DNA of 9,583 nucleotides from an uncultured Flavobacterium sp. (lineage in GTDB: Bacteria; Bacteroidota; Bacteroidia; Flavobacteriales; Flavobacteriaceae): positions 1-9,583 of the forward strand of contig NZ_CAMLIX010000189.1 in the NCBI RefSeq assembly GCF_946479975.1, given 5' to 3'. The notes under the pieces are model-generated. The model had not been told where the DNA came from. It worked only from the letters and a program-made list of their open reading frames with translations, and did no database searches. How positions within the stretch are numbered: position 1 is the first letter of the stretch; each line of letters opens with the position of its first letter. Positions 6,452 to 9,583 of this stretch are shown here, in pieces. The position numbers and the translations under genes are program-made.

Positions 6452-7111
6452 AACAGAAATCAATTTCAAATTTCAATTTTGAATCAGGGTAAAATTCAAT
6501 TCAAAACAAATTTTTTCTTTTTAAACTTTTTTAGTTTTCAACATATATTAAATACAACAAAAAAGATTTTTAAAAATTTAAAAAAATTTGTTGGTTATTA
6601 TAGTGTGTTAATATGTCGAATAAATTTATTTTTAAAAGTATTGAAATGAAGTTTCTCTTAGTTATTCTGAGTTATCAACATACTTATATTTACTTAAAAG
6701 ATTAGTTTCTAAGACTTTTTCAATTTTAATTAACAACGGTTGACAACCAAAAATGAATTCATTTTGTAGATAAGTTGATATGTTGATTTCTGTTGAAAAT
6801 AATATTTTTTGTATTGATAACTTTTCCAAAAATTCACGAAACTTTTCTTGCATATTAATTTCCAGTTTTGGATTAGGCTTTTTTATTAAACAACCAAAAA
6901 AACTTCTAATTTTCTTTCTGAACTTATTAACATTTTCTGTTAACTTAAAGTTAACTGAATATCAACGAATTACAATATGCTATTAACACCTCAAAAAATT
7001 AACAAATATTCTGAATATTATTTATTGATTATGAGATAGTTATAGAGTTATTAAAATTATTAATAACCTATAAAGTTTTGAAAGTAAGTTAGTTGTAATT
7101 ACAAATTTTTA
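6452..7111. other. Gene-free AT-rich segment with DnaA-box-like cluster
   Basis: No believable gene is seen on either strand. Between 6672 and 6830 several 9-mers resemble the DnaA box TTATCCACA. TTATCAACA (6672-6680) and TGTAGATAA (6765-6773, reverse orientation) each have one mismatch. TGTTGAAAA (6791-6799), TATTGATAA (6812-6820) and TTTTCCAAA (6822-6830) each have two. Further on are TTATTAACA (6924-6932) and palindromes GGTTGACAACC (6738-6748) and GTTAACTT-A-AAGTTAAC (6939-6955). Genes on both sides point away (rnr to the left; DUF2007, rpiB and tex to the right). This would suit a replication origin or a regulatory region, but such AT-rich 9-mers also occur by chance and dnaA is not in the window. 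No exact TTATCCACA is present. Confidence 0.35.
6939..6955. repeat. Perfect palindrome GTTAACTT-A-AAGTTAAC
   Basis: Two 8-nt arms around a central A inside the gene-free segment. It has the size and symmetry of a dimeric protein-binding site, but no regulator can be named. It is AT-rich, so chance is possible. Confidence 0.45.
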
Positions 7112-7216
7112 TGCCACGAATTACACTAATTTCCACAAATTACAATTATAGTTTTGAGAATGTTTAAAACTCTCTCTTTAAAAAGAAATTAGTGAAAATT
7201 AGTGTAATTCGTGGCA
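7112..7216. repeat. 105-bp inverted repeat with 25-nt arms upstream of rpiB
   Basis: Arms 7112-7136 and 7192-7216 are reverse complements at 24 of 25 positions and enclose 55 nt. The arm begins TGCCACGAATTACACTAAT. The inner part is AT-rich with no reading frame. The right arm ends 17 bp before the -7 element of the rpiB promoter and so covers the place where a -33 element would lie. The arm sequence resembles intergenic repeats I associate with Flavobacterium; copy number cannot be judged from one window. Confidence 0.85.
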
Positions 7217-7233
7217 AACCTATATTTATTAAT

Positions 7234-7241
7234 TAAATTTG
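7234..7241 (+). promoter_or_regulatory. Promoter -7 element of rpiB
   Basis: TAAATTTG, an exact match to TAnnTTTG, 28 nt before the rpiB ATG. At the usual upstream distance the sequence is TGG (7212-7214), not TTG, and this falls in the right arm of the inverted repeat. The inferred start is near 7246-7249, giving a leader of about 20-25 nt. Confidence 0.6.
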
Positions 7242-7269
7242 CCTAACACAACTAATAAGTATTAAAAAA

Positions 7270-7701
7270 ATGAAAATTTCGATAGGAAACGATCACGCAG
7301 GTCCAGAATATAAAAAAGCAATTGTTGAAATGCTGCAAGCTAGAGGATATGAAGTAACTAACTATGGCACAGATACTGAAGCTTCTGTAGATTATCCAGA
7401 TTTTGGACATCCAGTTGCAAATGACATATCTGAAGGAAAAGCTGATTTTGGAATCGTAATCTGTGGTAGCGGTAACGGAATTGCAATGACTGTTAATAAA
7501 CATCCGAAAGTGAGAGCTGGTTTATGCTGGACTAAAGAAATCGCTCATTTAACACGTTTGCATAACGATGCTAATATTGTTAGTATTCCGGCAAGGTTCA
7601 CTTCTATCCACCAAGCTGTTGAAATCGTTGAAACTTTCTTAGATACAGCTTTTGAAGGCGGAAGACACCAAAATAGAGTAAATAAAATTGCTTGTTCGTA
7701 A
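7270..7701 (+). CDS. rpiB: Ribose-5-phosphate isomerase B
   Basis: Interconverts ribose 5-phosphate and ribulose 5-phosphate in the pentose phosphate pathway; cytoplasmic, usually a dimer of Rossmann-like subunits. At 143 residues the length is typical of the LacAB/RpiB family. Active-site landmarks are present at near-E. coli positions: GNDHAG with D8 and H9, the catalytic cysteine C65 in CGSGNGIAM, H98 in LHNDANIV, and the phosphate-binding R132 and R136 in GGRHQNRVNKI. The cysteine marks the RpiB type that uses Cys rather than Glu as the base. A Lac-operon galactose-6-phosphate isomerase subunit is a distant alternative but does not fit the context. The ATG at 7270 starts the first core strand, preceded by an A-rich stretch and an exact TAAATTTG promoter element. 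A likely terminator follows at 7745-7785. Confidence 0.95.
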   Translation: MKISIGNDHAGPEYKKAIVEMLQARGYEVTNYGTDTEASVDYPDFGHPVANDISEGKADFGIVICGSGNGIAMTVNKHPKVRAGLCWTKEIAHLTRLHNDANIVSIPARFTSIHQAVEIVETFLDTAFEGGRHQNRVNKIACS

Positions 7702-7717
7702 AGCGTCAAAAAAAGTC

Positions 7718-7730
7718 GGTGCTTCGCACC
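7718..7730 (+). repeat. Small GGTGC-TTC-GCACC hairpin
   Basis: A 5-bp GC-rich stem with a TTC loop, 16 nt after the rpiB stop and just upstream of the terminator hairpin. There is no T-run. It may slow 3' exonucleases or be part of a small intergenic repeat. Confidence 0.5.
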
Positions 7731-7744
7731 ATATAGAAATAAAC

Positions 7745-7785
7745 AAACCGGGCGGATTTTTGATAATTCTTCCCGGTTTTTATTT
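7745..7785 (+). terminator. Terminator between rpiB and the DUF1294 gene
   Basis: An 8-bp perfect stem, AAACCGGG (7745-7752) with CCCGGTTT (7772-7779), a 19-nt loop and then TTATTTTAT-type T-rich sequence. The loop is longer than usual. The two flanking genes converge here, so the hairpin may end both transcripts. Confidence 0.7.
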
Positions 7786-7847
7786 TATAAATAACTTAAA
7801 TTGAGTTAATTGTGTTTTTAAATTTGAGTTATCAACATTGTTAATAT

Positions 7848-8120
7848 CTATATTTTATTAGTACATTTTAAATAAACTATAACAATTTGAACCAAAATAA
7901 TGTAGCAGAATTTCATCACAAAAGAAGTTTTAGCAATCTTATGTCTAAAGAAAAACATTGCTGCCAATAAACCAATTGTTCCTCCAAAAAATGCAAACAG
8001 AAACAATGTCATTTCAGGAATTCGCCTTTCATGCCTCTTGGCTTTATATTTATCGTAGCCAGCGAGAATGAAGGTAAGGAAGTTTACAAATAAAAAGTAG
8101 AGTAATAAAACTTTCATCAT
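7848..8120 (-). CDS. Small DUF1294 membrane protein
   Basis: A 90-residue integral membrane protein (89 if the second of two adjacent ATGs is used). It carries the DUF1294 signature: an N-terminal membrane segment (LLLYFLFVNFLTFILAGY), YDKYKAKRHERRIPE, a second segment with FFGGTIGLLAAMFFFRHK, then the KTSFVMKF motif and a last hydrophobic span (about 70-83). The family is widespread, of unknown function, and sometimes annotated as a putative membrane cold-shock-associated domain. The frame is open back to 8222, but the extra 34 residues are not family-like and an exact promoter element (TATCTTTG, 8146-8139) falls inside that stretch, so the start is placed at 8120. It converges on rpiB and is divergent from tex. 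Confidence 0.88.
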   Translation of the reverse strand: MMKVLLLYFLFVNFLTFILAGYDKYKAKRHERRIPEMTLFLFAFFGGTIGLLAAMFFFRHKIAKTSFVMKFCYIILVQIVIVYLKCTNKI

Positions 8121-8138
8121 TATTAAATAAAATTCGTA

Positions 8139-8146
8139 CAAAGATA
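8139..8146 (-). promoter_or_regulatory. Promoter -7 element of the DUF1294 gene
   Basis: On the minus strand it reads TATCTTTG, an exact TAnnTTTG match and identical to the glnS element. It lies 18 nt before the chosen start codon, implying a leader of only a few bases. No TTG is seen at the usual -33 distance. Confidence 0.55.
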
Positions 8147-8280
8147 TTATTTTGTCATTGGATTTAAAAGTAAAAATAGTACTCAAAACTGAATGAGTAA
8201 AAGATTCTATTATTTTGTACAATTGAAAATGAAAAGAGAAAAGTAATTGGCATTATAAACTTTTAAAGAAAGAAATCAAT

Positions 8281-8299
8281 TGTCCGATTTTATCGGACA
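8281..8299. repeat. Perfect dyad TGTCCGAT-TTT-ATCGGACA
   Basis: Two 8-nt arms with a 3-nt centre, GC-richer than its surroundings and isolated between two divergent genes. It lies about 135 bp before the DUF1294 start region and 145 bp before tex. It is either a protein-binding dyad or a remnant hairpin; there is no T-run on either strand. Confidence 0.5.
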
Positions 8300-8418
8300 G
8301 TTAAAAATGAAGAGAAAAAATCTATAATTAATTTTTTAAATGATTTGTATTAATTTTGATCGGTATAAAACAATAAAATAACTAAAAAACGTTGCACGAA
8401 ATTATAAAACAGTTTTTG

Positions 8419-8426
8419 CATCTTTG
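8419..8426 (+). promoter_or_regulatory. Possible promoter -7 element of tex
   Basis: CATCTTTG differs from TAnnTTTG at one base and lies 18 nt before the tex ATG, the same distance as seen for the DUF1294 gene. A TTG at 8392-8394 is 24 nt upstream, longer than the usual spacing. Tentative. Confidence 0.35.
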
Positions 8427-8444
8427 CTATTCAAATTATATAAA

Positions 8445-9583
8445 ATGACTAACATTCAATTCATTTCCAAGTCTGTTCAAACTGCAGCAGTCAACATTCA
8501 AAATACCGTAAAATTATTAGAAGAAGATTGTACGATTCCGTTTATTTCGCGTTACCGAAAAGATGCGACAGGAAATTTGGATGAAGTTATGATTGAGCAG
8601 ATTGCAAAACTTCAAAAAGAATACGATACACTCATAAAACGTAAAGAAGCGGTTTTAAAATCGATTGAAGAGCAAAAAGCGCTTACGCTAGATTTGAAGA
8701 AAAAAATTGAAGATAGTTTTGATTTACAAGAAATTGAAGATTTCTACCTTCCGTACAAAAAGAAGAAAAAAACAAGAGCAGATGTAGCCCGCGAATTCGG
8801 TTTGGAGCCTTTGGCAAAATTGATTATAGCCGAAAGTGATTCTGATATTGATTTTATTTCGACACAGTACATCAATGAAAATGTTGTTAACGAAGAAGCA
8901 GCAATTCAAGGTGCAAGAGATATTGTAGCCGAATGGATTAACGAAAACATTTATGTTCGTAAACAGCTTCGTAGATTATACCAGCGAAAAGCGACCATCG
9001 GAACAAAAGTGGTTAAAAAGAAAGCGGAAGAAGAAGGAGCACAAAAATTCAGTCAATATTTTGATTGGGAAGAACCGTTGACAAAAGCGCCGGCGCACCG
9101 TTTATTGGCAATGCTTCGTGCAGAAAATGAAGGTTATATAAAAATGAAAATTGATGTTGATATCGACGATGCGTACGATGTAATTGACGAAATCATCATT
9201 AAAAAACAAAATAATTCAACAGCGCATTTACAACTGGCGATCGAAGACAGTTACAAACGTTTGTTGAATCCGGCAATTGGAAACGAAACGTTGCAAGAAG
9301 CAAAAGCCAAAGCCGATGCCAATTCTATTCAGGTTTTTGCCAACAATTTAGGGCAGTTATTATTGGCGCCGCCGTTGGGCGAAAAACGTATTTTGGCAAT
9401 TGATCCCGGATTTAGAAGCGGTTGTAAAGTAGTTTGCTTAGACGAAAAAGGCGATTTATTATACAATGAAACCATTTATCCGCATGCGCCGCAAAACGAA
9501 GAAACAATGGCGATCAAGAAAATCCGTTCGATGCTAAATGCGTATCACATAGATGCGATTTCTATCGGAAACGGAACTGCTTC
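8445..9583 (+). CDS. tex: Tex-family RNA-binding transcription accessory protein, 3' end missing
   Basis: Start of a Tex/YhgF protein, conserved in bacteria and linked to transcription and nucleic-acid binding; full-length members have roughly 700-800 residues and end in an S1 domain. The 379 complete codons here cover the N-terminal Tex helical region, with the hallmark TIPFISRYRKDATGNLDE (about 31-48), the DFYLPYKKKKKTRADVAREFGLEPLA stretch (about 100-125) and a long helical linker. They end in the YqgF/RNase H-like domain with AIDPGFRSGCK (318-328; D320, G322). The HhH and S1 domains lie beyond the window. The ATG at 8445 matches the usual start of the family (MTNIQFISKSVQ...). The gene stands alone with about 300 bp of non-coding DNA upstream. 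The reading frame is intact to the edge. Confidence 0.95.
   Translation, partial: MTNIQFISKSVQTAAVNIQNTVKLLEEDCTIPFISRYRKDATGNLDEVMIEQIAKLQKEYDTLIKRKEAVLKSIEEQKALTLDLKKKIEDSFDLQEIEDFYLPYKKKKKTRADVAREFGLEPLAKLIIAESDSDIDFISTQYINENVVNEEAAIQGARDIVAEWINENIYVRKQLRRLYQRKATIGTKVVKKKAEEEGAQKFSQYFDWEEPLTKAPAHRLLAMLRAENEGYIKMKIDVDIDDAYDVIDEIIIKKQNNSTAHLQLAIEDSYKRLLNPAIGNETLQEAKAKADANSIQVFANNLGQLLLAPPLGEKRILAIDPGFRSGCKVVCLDEKGDLLYNETIYPHAPQNEETMAIKKIRSMLNAYHIDAISIGNGTA

Larger units (their letters stand above)
8147..8444. other. Intergenic region between the DUF1294 gene and tex
   Basis: About 300 bp with no gene. It holds one small perfect hairpin (8281-8299, TGTCCGAT-TTT-ATCGGACA) with no T-run, so it is not a clear terminator and could be an operator-sized dyad. 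A possible tex promoter lies near its right end. Otherwise nothing is recognisable. Confidence 0.5.

Noticed and set aside
6460..6530. Terminator for the DUF2007 gene
   Set aside because: Only an imperfect AT-only pairing (TTCAAATT with AATTTTGAA) precedes a T-rich stretch at 6511-6530; too weak to call.
6662..6986. Two opposing small frames (6853-6662 minus, 63 codons; 6780-6986 plus, 68 codons)
   Set aside because: They overlap each other antisense, have AT-driven composition, no recognisable domain and no promoter; the same bases hold the DnaA-like words. A real small gene on the minus strand is not fully excluded.
7252..7503. Minus-strand frame of 83 codons
   Set aside because: Antisense to rpiB, cysteine- and serine-rich in the manner of a reverse-strand shadow.
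8121..8222. Longer start for the DUF1294 gene
   Set aside because: The extra 34 residues do not match the family and contain an exact promoter element, so they are upstream sequence.

Overview
The window is a stretch of chromosome from a Bacteroidota bacterium, most likely a Flavobacterium or close relative. The evidence is the low GC content, gene starts without Shine-Dalgarno sequences, promoters of the TAnnTTTG type at several starts, and proteins that read as flavobacterial versions of their families (GlnRS, a GIN-domain secreted protein, a LysE-type exporter, RNase R, RpiB, Tex). These are mostly core housekeeping genes. No phage, transposase, CRISPR array or defence gene is visible.

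Layout. Bases 1-1222 hold most of glnS on the minus strand, cut by the window edge. It is divergent from folB (1330-1689, plus). Next comes a tRNA-Cys(GCA) gene (1784-1854) with its own promoter and terminator. Directly behind it are four further tandem copies of a unit of about 90 bp. Each unit carries the 3' end of the tRNA gene, the terminator hairpin and an AT-rich tail, so five terminators stand in a row up to 2247. Bases 2262-2513 are packed with inverted repeats, ending in the terminator of a minus-strand cluster: rnr (6107-3924), a secreted GIN/DUF2807 protein (3900-3232) and a LysE-family exporter (3221-2541). The gaps between these three are only 23 and 10 nt, so they are probably co-transcribed. 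A small DUF2007 protein (6218-6451, plus) diverges from rnr.

Bases 6452-7269 (818 bp) contain no convincing gene. The stretch is very AT-rich and holds a loose cluster of DnaA-box-like 9-mers and small palindromes. It ends in a 105-bp inverted repeat that abuts the promoter of rpiB (7270-7701, plus). A small DUF1294 membrane protein (8120-7848, minus) converges on rpiB. The transcription-accessory gene tex (8445 onward, plus) runs off the right edge.

The genes serve different housekeeping roles: translation (GlnRS, tRNA-Cys), folate synthesis (FolB), RNA turnover (RNase R), pentose phosphate metabolism (RpiB), and probably transcription or nucleic-acid handling (Tex). The least ordinary parts are non-coding. 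They are the tRNA-tail/terminator tandem array, which resembles in layout the tRNA-3'-end repeats behind tyrT in E. coli; the gene-free segment with DnaA-like sites; and several long intergenic inverted repeats that look like members of dispersed repeat families.
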